This document shows positions 1-7,355 of a DNA stretch of 21,516 nucleotides, piece by piece. The position numbers were made by a program, and so were the translations under genes. The stretch is from assembly GCA_046758905.1 (NCBI GenBank), contig JBHIBC010000049.1, positions 1-21,516 on the forward strand, read 5' to 3'. The DNA is from JBHIBC01 sp046758905 (GTDB lineage: Bacteria; Acidobacteriota; Polarisedimenticolia; Gp22-AA2). The first letter of the stretch is position 1. Every line of letters begins with the position of its first letter. The notes under the pieces are model-generated. The model saw nothing but the letters and a program-made list of their open reading frames with translations. It was not told where the DNA came from and did not search any database.

Positions 1-137
1 CGGGAGACCGCGCGGGTAGAGGAATGACCGTCGGCCGCGGACTCCCCCGCGGCAACAGAATTCGGCTTACGGTTCGCTCCGGCCCGCGCGAGACCCTCTG
101 ACGGGGGCCCGAAGTCCGGCGGCCCCTCGACTTCTGG

Positions 138-1343
138 ATGTCCTGTTCCCGAGCCCTCCGCTCCCGCGTCGAGCGGGCCGCCGCGCGCCTGTGGCCCGCC
201 GTCTCGGCCCTCGGCCGCGATCTCCACGCCCGCCCCGAGCTCAGCTTGAAGGAGGTCCGATCCTCCCGTCGCCTGCAGCGCTTCCTCGCGGGCGAGGGAT
301 TCACCCTCCGATCGGGCGTCGCAGGGCTGCCGACGGCCTTCGTGGCCCGCAGGAGGGGCCGGCGCGACGGAGGCCGGGTGGCGCTGCTCGCCGAGTACGA
401 CGCCCTGCCCGGGATCGGTCACGCCTGCGGCCACAACCTGATCGGCGCAGCCGCCGTGGGCGCGGCGGCCGCGGTGGGCCGGGTCGCGGAGGACATCAGG
501 GGGGAGATCGTGGTGATCGGCACGCCGGGCGAGGAGACGATCGGCGGCAAGGCCCTGATGGCCGAGCGGGGGGCCTTCCGCGGCATCGACGCGGCGCTGA
601 TGTTTCATCCTTCCGGGGAGAACCGCGTGTACACGACCTCCCTGGCCTGCCACTCGCTCGAGGTCGTGTTCCACGGGCGAGCGGCCCACGCGGTGGCGGC
701 GCCGGAGAGGGGGATCGACGCCCTCCAGGCGCTCATCCGCCTGTTCGTGGAGGTGGAGAGGCTGGTGCGGAGCCTGCCGGCCGGGGTGCGCATCCCGGGG
801 GTGATCGTCGAGGGGGGGCTGCGCGCCAACATCGTGCCCGACCGCGCGGTCGGGCGGTTCAGCCTAAGGTCGCCGGACCTCCGGATGCTGCGGCGCGTCG
901 AGGGGCGCTTCCGCGCGCTGGTGACGAGGATCGCGAGGGCGAGGGGGGCGCGGGCCTCGATCCGGCCGCTCGACCACCCCTACGCCGAGATGCTCACCAA
1001 CCGCACCCTCGCCGACATCTTCAAGAGGGAGCTCCGCCGCCTGGGTCGGCGCACGGTCGACACCCCGCGCCGCAACATGGGGTCGCTCGACATGGGAAAC
1101 GTCAGCCAGATCGTGCCCGCCATTCATCCCTACGTCGCCATCGCTCCGCGCTCCGTCCCGCTGCATTCGCCGGCCTTCGCCCGACACGCCGGGGGACCGG
1201 GAGGGCGTCTCGGGCTGAGGGTGGCCACCCAGGCCCTCGCCCTCACGGCGCTGCAGGCGCTGTGCGGGGACGGGACGCTCGAGAGGGCGTCGGCGGAGTT
1301 CCGGGGGCGCCGGGGCGCCGGGCGCGGGAGGTCCTCGCGGTGA
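138..1343 (+). CDS. M20-family metallopeptidase / amidohydrolase (ACY1L2/AbgB-like)
   Basis: A 401-aa zinc amidohydrolase of the M20 family. The closest subgroup I recognise is the ACY1L2 (PM20D2)/p-aminobenzoyl-glutamate hydrolase type, because of the run YDALPGIGHACGHNLI near residues 87-102. Visible metal and catalytic residues are His95, Cys97 and His99 in HACGHN, Glu132-Glu133 in GTPGEE, His157 in FHPSG and a late His343 in PLHSP. Residues about 175-285 form the inserted dimerisation (lid) domain. There is no signal peptide, so it is probably cytosolic, cleaving an acyl, aminoacyl or dipeptide amide; the substrate cannot be read from the sequence. The ATG at 138 gives a family-typical N-terminus (DLHARPELSLKE), though no clear Shine-Dalgarno precedes it. 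The C-terminal 15-20 residues are an Arg/Gly-rich tail. Its stop overlaps the start of the LD-carboxypeptidase gene, so the two are probably co-translated. Confidence 0.88.
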   Translation: MSCSRALRSRVERAAARLWPAVSALGRDLHARPELSLKEVRSSRRLQRFLAGEGFTLRSGVAGLPTAFVARRRGRRDGGRVALLAEYDALPGIGHACGHNLIGAAAVGAAAAVGRVAEDIRGEIVVIGTPGEETIGGKALMAERGAFRGIDAALMFHPSGENRVYTTSLACHSLEVVFHGRAAHAVAAPERGIDALQALIRLFVEVERLVRSLPAGVRIPGVIVEGGLRANIVPDRAVGRFSLRSPDLRMLRRVEGRFRALVTRIARARGARASIRPLDHPYAEMLTNRTLADIFKRELRRLGRRTVDTPRRNMGSLDMGNVSQIVPAIHPYVAIAPRSVPLHSPAFARHAGGPGGRLGLRVATQALALTALQALCGDGTLERASAEFRGRRGAGRGRSSR

Positions 1344-2254
1344 GGCGGCCCCTGGCGCCGCCGCCGCTCCGGCCGGGGGCCGGCATAGGCGTCGTGGCCC
1401 CCGCGGGGCCGGTGGACCGACGCGCCCTGGAGCGCGGCGCGGAGTTTCTCGAGCGCCGGGGTTATCGGGTCGTCCGCGGCGAGCACCTGCACGACCGGCG
1501 GGCCTATCTGGCGGGCGGCGACCGGGAGCGGCTCGCCGACCTGAATCGGTTCCTGCGGGATCCGGACGTGGCGGCGGTCTGGTTCGCGCGCGGCGGCTAC
1601 GGGTGCGCGCGGATCGTCTCCGAGGTCGATTTCGAGCCGCTCCGGCGCTCCCCGAAGGCGCTGATCGGCTTCAGCGACGCGACCGTCGTGCACGCGGCGG
1701 CCCGCCGTGCGATCGGGCTGTCGACCTTTTACGGTCCCAACGTCTCGGACCTAGGGGACGAGGGCTCGTTCGACGAGGCGTCGCTGTGGGACGTGCTCTC
1801 GGCCGGCCCCGCGGCGATCCGGATCCCCCTCGCCCCGGCGCGCGTCCTGCGCCCCGGCGCCGGCGAGGGGCCGCTCGTGGGAGGGTGCCTGTCGGTGGTG
1901 ATGGGCCTGATGGGGACGCCCCACGAGGTGGCGCTCGAGGGCGCGATCCTGTTCTGGGAGGAGGTGGGGGAAGAGCCCTACCGGATCGACCGGATGCTCG
2001 CCCAGCTGAGGCTCTCGGGCGGGCTGGCCAGGCTGCGGGGGATGGTGGTGGGGACCCTGGTGGGATGCCGGCCGCGCGACCCGCGGAACGACCTGCCCCT
2101 GGCCGACCTCCTGCGGGCCCACCTCATGGGCACCGACTTCCCGGTGGTGATCGACTTCCCCGCCGGCCACGGGTCCGGGAAGCGCACCCTGCCACTCGGC
2201 CGCCATGTGCGCCTGGACAGCGCCGGCGACTCGCTGCGATTCGACCCGGTCTGA
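1340..2254 (+). CDS. LD-carboxypeptidase (peptidase S66, LdcA/MccF family)
   Basis: A 304-aa S66 serine peptidase. LdcA enzymes remove the terminal D-alanine from murein tetrapeptides during peptidoglycan recycling; the related MccF cleaves microcin C-type conjugates. The catalytic triad is visible: Ser112 in the nucleophile elbow GFSD, a Glu at 207/208 in FWEEVGEEPYRIDR, and His277 in PAGHGSGKRTLPLG. The WFARGGYGCAR segment (81-91) is also typical. No signal peptide is seen, which fits a cytosolic recycling enzyme. I place the start at GTG 1340, which overlaps the upstream TGA by 4 nt (GTGA) and lies 8 nt after GGGAGG. An open frame extends upstream to 191 but only as a shadow of the M20 gene. 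Pairing with a peptidase suggests muropeptide or dipeptide salvage; this is inference from context. Confidence 0.9.
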   Translation: MRRPLAPPPLRPGAGIGVVAPAGPVDRRALERGAEFLERRGYRVVRGEHLHDRRAYLAGGDRERLADLNRFLRDPDVAAVWFARGGYGCARIVSEVDFEPLRRSPKALIGFSDATVVHAAARRAIGLSTFYGPNVSDLGDEGSFDEASLWDVLSAGPAAIRIPLAPARVLRPGAGEGPLVGGCLSVVMGLMGTPHEVALEGAILFWEEVGEEPYRIDRMLAQLRLSGGLARLRGMVVGTLVGCRPRDPRNDLPLADLLRAHLMGTDFPVVIDFPAGHGSGKRTLPLGRHVRLDSAGDSLRFDPV

Positions 2255-2273
2255 CCCGACGCGTCGGCGTCAG
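2251..2273. terminator. Candidate bidirectional terminator between convergent genes
   Basis: A 23-nt near-perfect inverted repeat: CTGAC, then the perfect 12-bp palindrome CCGACGCGTCGG, one unpaired C, then GTCAG. As RNA it folds on either strand into about 9 GC-rich pairs with a one-base bulge. It contains both stop codons, TGA of the LD-carboxypeptidase gene (2252-2254) and TGA of the GWxTD gene (2270-2272 on the minus strand). There is no U tract, so intrinsic termination may be weak. Confidence 0.45.
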
Positions 2274-3778
2274 TGAACGGTGAACCGCAGCTCGCGCTCG
2301 AGCCGTTCGCCGCTGATCTTGTCGAGGATCCCGATGTCCAGGCGGAACTCGGCGGGCAGCGGGAGGTTCGGCACCCGCAGGTTCGTGAGGTCGATGGCGT
2401 ACAGCTCGACCTGCCTCAGCGGGCTCACCAGCGGCTTGCCGAACGGCTTCCACTCGCCGTCCCTCTTCAGGCGGAAGCGGTAGGTCACTTCCAGGTCGTA
2501 ATCGCCGCTCGTCGGGTCGGTGGCGGGGTTGTAGACCTGGTAGTAGTAGGCGAGCACCTGCTCCTCCTCTCCGAGGCTCGGGATGGCGCGCGGGACGAGG
2601 CGGAATGAGCCGAGGACATAGGGACCCGGCCGCTCCGCCCCCTCGTCGGGCGCCGGCTCCGGCTCGACCCGGTCGAACTTCCACAGCAGGGCGACGCTGC
2701 TGGCCGAGAGCTCGGTCCCGCTGTGGTCGGGCACTTCAACGGTCAGCACCCGTGCGCCCATGGTGCCGCGGATCACCTTGTCCTCGACCACCACGGCCAC
2801 CCGATAGGTCCCGGGGGCGACGTTGCGCCGCGTCTGGTAGATGAAGCTCTCCGGCGGATGGTCCCCGCCCGGCGCCGGGCGAAAGGGCATCCCGCCCGTG
2901 ATGTTCATGGCGGGCCCGTCACCGGCCGCCGGCTCCAGCCGGGCGAACGGGAGGAGGGCCGTCTCTCCGGCGCCGTGAGCGGCCTCCCGCGGGACCTCCA
3001 CGGTGATCACCAGGAGGGTCGACGCGTCGGCCGTCTTGTAGTGGCCGAACGCCACCTCGAACGGCACGTCGGAGGGGCCGCCGCCCTGGTCCAGGACGCC
3101 CTCGAGGATCGGGATCTGCCGCTGGCTCTCCGGGGACCGGTCCTCGATGTGCCGGGCCACCTGGGCCGAGGGGATCTGCAGATCGCCGGCGCCCGCGATC
3201 GGCGGCAGCTTCCAGCCGATGCCGCGGGCCTCCTGGTGGGCGGCCACATAGGAGTCCAGCACCTTGCGGTCGAGCAGCAGCATGCCGGTGGGGTTGGGCC
3301 CGAAGCGGAGCTCGATCGCTTCCTTGATACCGGAGATCTCGCTCGGCTCGTACCTCCAGGTCCGGTAGCCGCGGCTGTCGGTATCGACACCGCTCGGCGG
3401 CCCGAGCAGGAGGAACACGCGTCCCATATCCGTCAGGCTGCCGGCCCTGGTGATCGACCTGTACTTGCGGTCCGCCTCCTCGACCCGTTTCCAGAAGATC
3501 TCCTCGTACTCGTTCTTCGGCGTGCCCGGGGTGGGGTCGCGCTGCTCCCAGAAGGCGCGCACGAAGGCGGCCCGCTCCTCATCGGTGCCGAGCTTCTTGA
3601 ACGCCTTGATCTCCGGCTTGGTCAGAAGCCATTTCACCGGGCCCTTGACCCAGTTCCGATCGGGCTGCCGGTAGTCGGGCCCGCCCTTCGCCGCCGCCGG
3701 GGCCGCCAGGATGGTCAGGAGGGCGACGCAGGCGCCGGCTCTCGTGCTCGTCATCACCCCGTTCCCTCCGCGCTCCAT
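2270..3778 (-). CDS. Exported GWxTD-domain protein
   Basis: A 502-aa protein with an N-terminal signal peptide (hydrophobic run about 14-30 ending APAAA) and a GWxTD-type domain at roughly residues 45-190. The conserved entry (VKWLLTKPEIKAF), the FWEQRDPTPGTPKNE segment and GSLTDMGRVFLLLGPPSG are all present. GWxTD proteins are exported and of poorly known function, common in Acidobacteriota and Bacteroidota-like phyla. Here the signature reads GSLTD (113-117), so the tryptophan is replaced by serine. The C-terminal 300 residues look like beta-rich repeats. The ATG at 3778 has GGGGAGG five bases upstream and lies about 18 nt from a predicted transcription start. A second ATG at 3754 would give a shorter signal peptide. 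The gene stands alone, divergent from truA. The molecular function is unknown. Confidence 0.82.
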   Translation of the reverse strand: MERGGNGVMTSTRAGACVALLTILAAPAAAKGGPDYRQPDRNWVKGPVKWLLTKPEIKAFKKLGTDEERAAFVRAFWEQRDPTPGTPKNEYEEIFWKRVEEADRKYRSITRAGSLTDMGRVFLLLGPPSGVDTDSRGYRTWRYEPSEISGIKEAIELRFGPNPTGMLLLDRKVLDSYVAAHQEARGIGWKLPPIAGAGDLQIPSAQVARHIEDRSPESQRQIPILEGVLDQGGGPSDVPFEVAFGHYKTADASTLLVITVEVPREAAHGAGETALLPFARLEPAAGDGPAMNITGGMPFRPAPGGDHPPESFIYQTRRNVAPGTYRVAVVVEDKVIRGTMGARVLTVEVPDHSGTELSASSVALLWKFDRVEPEPAPDEGAERPGPYVLGSFRLVPRAIPSLGEEEQVLAYYYQVYNPATDPTSGDYDLEVTYRFRLKRDGEWKPFGKPLVSPLRQVELYAIDLTNLRVPNLPLPAEFRLDIGILDKISGERLERELRFTVH

Positions 3779-3802
3779 GCGGTCCTCCCCGCGGGCCGCT
3801 GG

Positions 3803-3831
3803 ATTATAGCGGCGCGTGCGGTGCCGGTCAA
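3803..3831 (-). promoter_or_regulatory. Sigma-70-like promoter of the GWxTD gene
   Basis: On the minus strand TTGACC (3831-3826) is followed after exactly 17 bp by a perfect TATAAT (3808-3803). Transcription would start near 3796, leaving an 18-nt leader with the Shine-Dalgarno site before ATG 3778. It is one of the strongest promoter matches in the window. Confidence 0.7.
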
Positions 3832-3859
3832 ACCGTGGCTGCCTTCGGCCGGCGGCCCT

Positions 3860-3865
3860 TATAAT
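3860..3865 (+). promoter_or_regulatory. -10 element for truA-galE
   Basis: A perfect TATAAT on the plus strand, 30 nt upstream of the truA ATG. The expected -35 window (3836-3843) holds no good TTGACA match, so only the -10 is called. With the opposing promoter at 3803-3831 it makes a short divergent promoter region. Confidence 0.5.
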
Positions 3866-3894
3866 GGCCGGCGTGGGCAGCGCGGGCCGCGGGA

Positions 3895-4641
3895 ATGCGT
3901 AACCTGAAGCTCGTCCTGGCGTATGAGGGCACGCGCTACTCGGGCTGGCAGGTCCAGCCCGACCGGGAGACCATCCAGGGGGTTCTGGAGGAGCAGCTGG
4001 CCCGCATGCTCGGGGAGAGGGTGCGGCTCGCGGGCGCCGGGAGGACCGACGCGGGGGTGCACGCGCGGGGGCAGGTCGCGAGCTTCGTCACCGCCTCCCG
4101 GATCCCTCCGGAGGGTCTCCGGCGGGGACTGAACGACCGGCTGCCGCGCGACATCCGGGCGATCGAGGCATCGGAGGCGGCGCCGAGCTTCCACGCCCGC
4201 GCCGACGCGCGCGCCAAGGAGTATCGCTATCACATGACGCCCGCGCCCGTCCTGTCGCCGTTCGACGCGGCGTTCACGACACAGATCCGGGGGCCGCTCG
4301 ACCTCGATGCGATGCGCCGCGCCGCCCGTCGCTTTCTCGGACGGCACGACTTCACCTCGTTCTGCTCAACCGGGTGCCGGGTCGTGCGCAGGGAACGGAT
4401 CGTGAGCATCTCCGAGGTGCAGGCCCGCAACGACAGGATCGAGTACCGCGTCCGGGCGGACGGCTTCCTGCAGCACATGGTGCGCACCCTGGTGGGCACG
4501 CTCATCCTGGTCGGGCGGGGCCGCATGGCCCCGGAGGATGTGGATGCGGTGCTGCGGGCGCGGGACCGTCGGGCCGCCGGGCCGTGCGCCCCGCCCCAGG
4601 GACTGGTCCTGGAGCGCGTCTTCTACGAGGAGCCGAGATGA
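3895..4641 (+). CDS. truA: tRNA pseudouridine synthase A
   Basis: A 248-aa TruA, which isomerises uridines 38-40 in the tRNA anticodon arm to pseudouridine; length is normal for the family. The catalytic aspartate is Asp52 in AGRTDAGVHA. Other family segments visible are LAYEGTRYSGWQVQP near the N-terminus, KEYRYH at about 107-112, RFLGRHDFTSF at about 144-154 and FLQHMVRTLVG near 192-202. ATG 3895 is used; the preceding GCGGGA is a weak ribosome site and the leader is short. The stop overlaps the start of galE in an ATGA, so the two are translationally coupled although their functions are unrelated. Confidence 0.96.
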   Translation: MRNLKLVLAYEGTRYSGWQVQPDRETIQGVLEEQLARMLGERVRLAGAGRTDAGVHARGQVASFVTASRIPPEGLRRGLNDRLPRDIRAIEASEAAPSFHARADARAKEYRYHMTPAPVLSPFDAAFTTQIRGPLDLDAMRRAARRFLGRHDFTSFCSTGCRVVRRERIVSISEVQARNDRIEYRVRADGFLQHMVRTLVGTLILVGRGRMAPEDVDAVLRARDRRAAGPCAPPQGLVLERVFYEEPR

Positions 4642-5618
4642 GGCTCCTGGTGACGGGAGGGGCCGGATACGTCGGTTGCGTCGTGAGCCGGTGCCTGGCC
4701 GACGCCGGGCACGAGGTGACCGTCCTCGACGATCTCAGCACGGGACATCGCGACGCGGCGCTCCCGTCGCTGGTCGTCGGGGACTTCGGCGACGCGGCGA
4801 GCGTCTGCGAGCTCCTGAGACGGCGGCGGATCGAGGCGGTCGTCCACCTGGCGGCATCCTGCCTCGTGCCCGAGTCGGTGGTCGATCCCGCGGCGTACTA
4901 CCGCAACAACCTGGTGCGATCACTGGCGCTGCTCGACGCCATGCGCCGGCACGGGGCCGCGCGCCTCGTGCTGTCCTCCACGGCCGCCGTGTACGGCGAG
5001 CCGGAGGCGATCCCGATCGCCGAGGATCACGCCACACGGCCGACCAATCCGTACGGTGAGACGAAGCTGGCGCTGGAGAGGGCTCTGGCCGCCTATCACG
5101 CCGCGTACGGCTTGTCGTTCGTCTCGCTGCGCTACTTCAACGCGGCGGGCGCGAGCGCCGACGGCCGTCTGGGGGAGGTCCACCGGCCGGAGACGCACCT
5201 CGTGCCCAACGTCCTGCGGGCGGCGTTCACCGGGACGCCCGTCCCCCTCTTCGGCACCGACTACGCCACGCCGGACGGGACCGCGGTTCGTGACTACGTG
5301 CACGTGGAGGACCTCGCCGAGGCGCACCTGCGGGCCCTCGAGCACGTGGGGACGGGGGTGCGGGCCGCGACCTTCAATCTCGGCAACGGGTCGGGCTTCT
5401 CGGTGCGGGAGGTCGTTGACGCGGCGCGCCGGGTCACAGGCCGGGCGGTGCCGGTCCGCGACGCCCCGCGACGGGCGGGCGACCCGGAGCGGCTCGTCGC
5501 CTCTTCCGAGAGGGCGCGGCGGGTCCTGGGCTGGACGCCCCGGCGCGCCGACCTCGCCGGGATCGTGGAGTCCGCCTGGCGGTTCCTGCGCGAGCACCCG
5601 GAGGGGTATCGGGCGTGA
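4638..5618 (+). CDS. galE: UDP-glucose 4-epimerase (extended SDR family)
   Basis: A 326-aa NAD-dependent extended short-chain dehydrogenase. The dinucleotide-binding GGAGYVG motif is at residues 7-13. The catalytic serine region SSTAAVYG is at 113-120, with Tyr139 and Lys143 in NPYGETK. The RYFNAAGA stretch, HLVPNV and DYVHVEDLAEAH are typical of GalE rather than of other sugar-nucleotide epimerases. It should interconvert UDP-glucose and UDP-galactose (or the GlcNAc/GalNAc pair) for cell-surface polysaccharide. The ATG at 4638 overlaps the truA stop and is preceded by GAGGAG at a 5-nt spacing. Substrate range cannot be fixed from sequence alone. Confidence 0.93.
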   Translation: MRLLVTGGAGYVGCVVSRCLADAGHEVTVLDDLSTGHRDAALPSLVVGDFGDAASVCELLRRRRIEAVVHLAASCLVPESVVDPAAYYRNNLVRSLALLDAMRRHGAARLVLSSTAAVYGEPEAIPIAEDHATRPTNPYGETKLALERALAAYHAAYGLSFVSLRYFNAAGASADGRLGEVHRPETHLVPNVLRAAFTGTPVPLFGTDYATPDGTAVRDYVHVEDLAEAHLRALEHVGTGVRAATFNLGNGSGFSVREVVDAARRVTGRAVPVRDAPRRAGDPERLVASSERARRVLGWTPRRADLAGIVESAWRFLREHPEGYRA

Positions 5619-5631
5619 CCGGCATCGAACC

Positions 5632-5661
5632 TTGCTCGCCTCCGGAAGCCTGTGCTACGAT
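5632..5661 (+). promoter_or_regulatory. Extended -10 promoter for uppS cluster
   Basis: TTGCTC (5632-5637), an 18-bp spacer, then TACGAT (5656-5661) directly preceded by TGC, which gives the extended -10 form TGCTACGAT. Transcription would begin near 5668, upstream of the chosen uppS ATG. It shares its layout with three other promoters in this window. Confidence 0.6.
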
Positions 5662-5696
5662 GCCGGCTCGGTCGAACCGGAGCCCGTCGCCCGCCG

Positions 5697-6521
5697 ATGT
5701 CTTGCCCGGCTAAGCTGAGAGATACGATCGTCAAGGGATCGCGCGAGGAGCAGCTCATCGAGCAGATTCAGTTCGACAAGCTGCCCCGGCACATCGCCAT
5801 CATCATGGACGGCAACGGCCGCTGGGCGCGCCTGCGCAAGCTCCCGCGCGTCGCCGGCCACCGGGCCGGCATCGAGGCGGTGCGGGACGTGGTCGAGATC
5901 TCCGCGCGGCTGGGCTGCGAAGTGCTGACCCTGTACGCCTTCTCCGTCGAGAACTGGAAGCGGCCGCAGTCCGAGGTCGACACGCTGATGGCGCTCCTGC
6001 GCGAATACCTGCGCAAGGAGCTCCGCACTCTGCAGCGGAACGACATCGCGTTCAACGTGATCGGGCGCATTGATGAGCTCGACGCGGCCGTCCGCCGGGA
6101 GCTGGAGGATGGGATGGCGGCGACGCGCCGCAACACGGGTCTCCTCTTCAACATCGCCCTGTCGTACGGCGGGCGCGCGGAGATCGTGGACGCCTGCAGC
6201 CGTCTGATCCGGGACCGAATGGGCTCCGACCGCCCGCTCCGGCCGATCGACGAGGCGACCTTCGCGAGCTACCTGTACACCGCCGGCCAGCCCGACCCCG
6301 ACCTGCTGATCCGGACCTCGGGGGAGCTGCGGATCAGCAACTTCCTCCTATGGCAGATCGCCTACGCCGAGATCTGGGTCACCGAGACCCTCTGGCCCGA
6401 CTTCCGCCGGCGCGAGCTCCTGCAGGCGATCGTCGACTACCAGAAGAGAGAGCGCCGCTACGGCCGGGTGACCAACGAGCCCAAGCCGGTCCGCCTGCCC
6501 CGGGGCAAGGTCAGCGCGTAG
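5697..6521 (+). CDS. uppS: Polyprenyl diphosphate synthase (undecaprenyl-PP synthase type)
   Basis: A 274-aa cis-prenyltransferase that extends farnesyl diphosphate with isopentenyl diphosphate to make the C55 carrier for peptidoglycan and O-antigen. The catalytic Asp38 lies in IIMDGNGRWA. Other signatures are GHRAGIEAVRD (54-64), LYAFSVENWKRP and the C-terminal DLLIRTSGELRISNFLLWQ, which holds the substrate-binding arginines. I chose ATG 5697 because the alternative GTG at 5652 lies upstream of the predicted transcription start. The first 28 residues before the core are a non-conserved charged extension. It is first in a uppS-cdsA-dxr-rseP order known from many bacteria. Confidence 0.95.
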   Translation: MSCPAKLRDTIVKGSREEQLIEQIQFDKLPRHIAIIMDGNGRWARLRKLPRVAGHRAGIEAVRDVVEISARLGCEVLTLYAFSVENWKRPQSEVDTLMALLREYLRKELRTLQRNDIAFNVIGRIDELDAAVRRELEDGMAATRRNTGLLFNIALSYGGRAEIVDACSRLIRDRMGSDRPLRPIDEATFASYLYTAGQPDPDLLIRTSGELRISNFLLWQIAYAEIWVTETLWPDFRRRELLQAIVDYQKRERRYGRVTNEPKPVRLPRGKVSA

Positions 6522-6536
6522 CGCTCCGGAATCCGC

Positions 6537-7352
6537 ATGACCAGGATCCTCACCGCCGCCATCTTCCTCCCCATCTTCTGGGTCATCGTCAAGCGACTGC
6601 ATCCCGCCGCGTACCACGCCCTGATCATCGCCGGCGCCTTCCTCGCCCTGTCCGAGCTGTATCGGCTGGCGGAGGCGCGCGGGCACCGTTGCCACCGGAT
6701 CCTCGGCGGCGCCGTGATGCTGCTGTTCGTGGCCTCCTTCGGCTTCGCCGAGCTCCCGATCGAGTATCCGTTGACGGCCGCGCTGTTCCTGATCCCCATG
6801 GCGTCGCTGCGGCGCGGAGGTGCCTGGGGCGCGGCCGTGGCCGACGTCGGGGCCACCTTCTTCGCGGCCACCTTCACGGGCGTCCTCTTCGGGTACCTGA
6901 TCGGGCTGCGCGTCATCGACGGGTCCGGCGGGGGAGGGGAGACGGGGAGCGACCTCGTCTTCCTGCTCTTCTTCATCGTCTGGGGCAGCGACGTGGCCGC
7001 CTACTACATCGGCTCGGCCTTCGGCCGGCGGCCGCTGGCGCCGAGGCTGAGCCCCAAGAAGACCGTGGAGGGCGCGCTCGGCGGCGTCGGCGGGGCGCTC
7101 GCCGCGGCCTTCGTGGCCCGCGCTTGGTTCATGCACCGTCTGTCGGCGCGCGACTGCCTGGTCCTGGGTGTCGGCCTGGGAGTCCTGGGGATACTCGGAG
7201 ACCTGGTTGAATCGATGATGAAGCGCGGTGCGGGGGTCAAGGACAGCGCGTCGATCGTGCCGGGCCACGGCGGGATCCTCGATCGGGTCGATTCGCTCCT
7301 GTACGCGGCGCCGCTGCTCTACTACTATTACTTGTTGGCGATGAGGGGCTGA
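6537..7352 (+). CDS. cdsA: Phosphatidate cytidylyltransferase (CDP-diglyceride synthase)
   Basis: A 271-aa integral membrane enzyme that makes CDP-diacylglycerol from CTP and phosphatidic acid, the branch point of phospholipid synthesis. The family signature is complete at 226-252: SMMKRGAGVKDS followed by PGHGGILDRVD, which includes the metal-binding aspartates. SDVAAYYIG (151-159) and PLAPRLSPKKTVEGA (166-180) are also typical. Several hydrophobic segments span the rest of the chain, including a C-terminal one. It begins 15 nt after uppS and ends 3 nt before dxr, consistent with one operon. Confidence 0.94.
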   Translation: MTRILTAAIFLPIFWVIVKRLHPAAYHALIIAGAFLALSELYRLAEARGHRCHRILGGAVMLLFVASFGFAELPIEYPLTAALFLIPMASLRRGGAWGAAVADVGATFFAATFTGVLFGYLIGLRVIDGSGGGGETGSDLVFLLFFIVWGSDVAAYYIGSAFGRRPLAPRLSPKKTVEGALGGVGGALAAAFVARAWFMHRLSARDCLVLGVGLGVLGILGDLVESMMKRGAGVKDSASIVPGHGGILDRVDSLLYAAPLLYYYYLLAMRG

Positions 7353-7355
7353 CGG

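Noticed and set aside
24..101. A 25-codon ORF with AGAGGA next to its ATG, upstream of the M20 gene
   Set aside because: The ribosome site is directly against the ATG, the peptide has no features, and chance ORFs of this size are common.
2723..3907. A 394-codon open frame on the plus strand opposite the GWxTD gene
   Set aside because: It runs through both divergent promoters and into truA, and its composition is that of an antisense frame.
5652..5696. GTG 5652 as the uppS start, adding 15 residues
   Set aside because: It lies upstream of the predicted transcription start and overlaps the extended -10 element.
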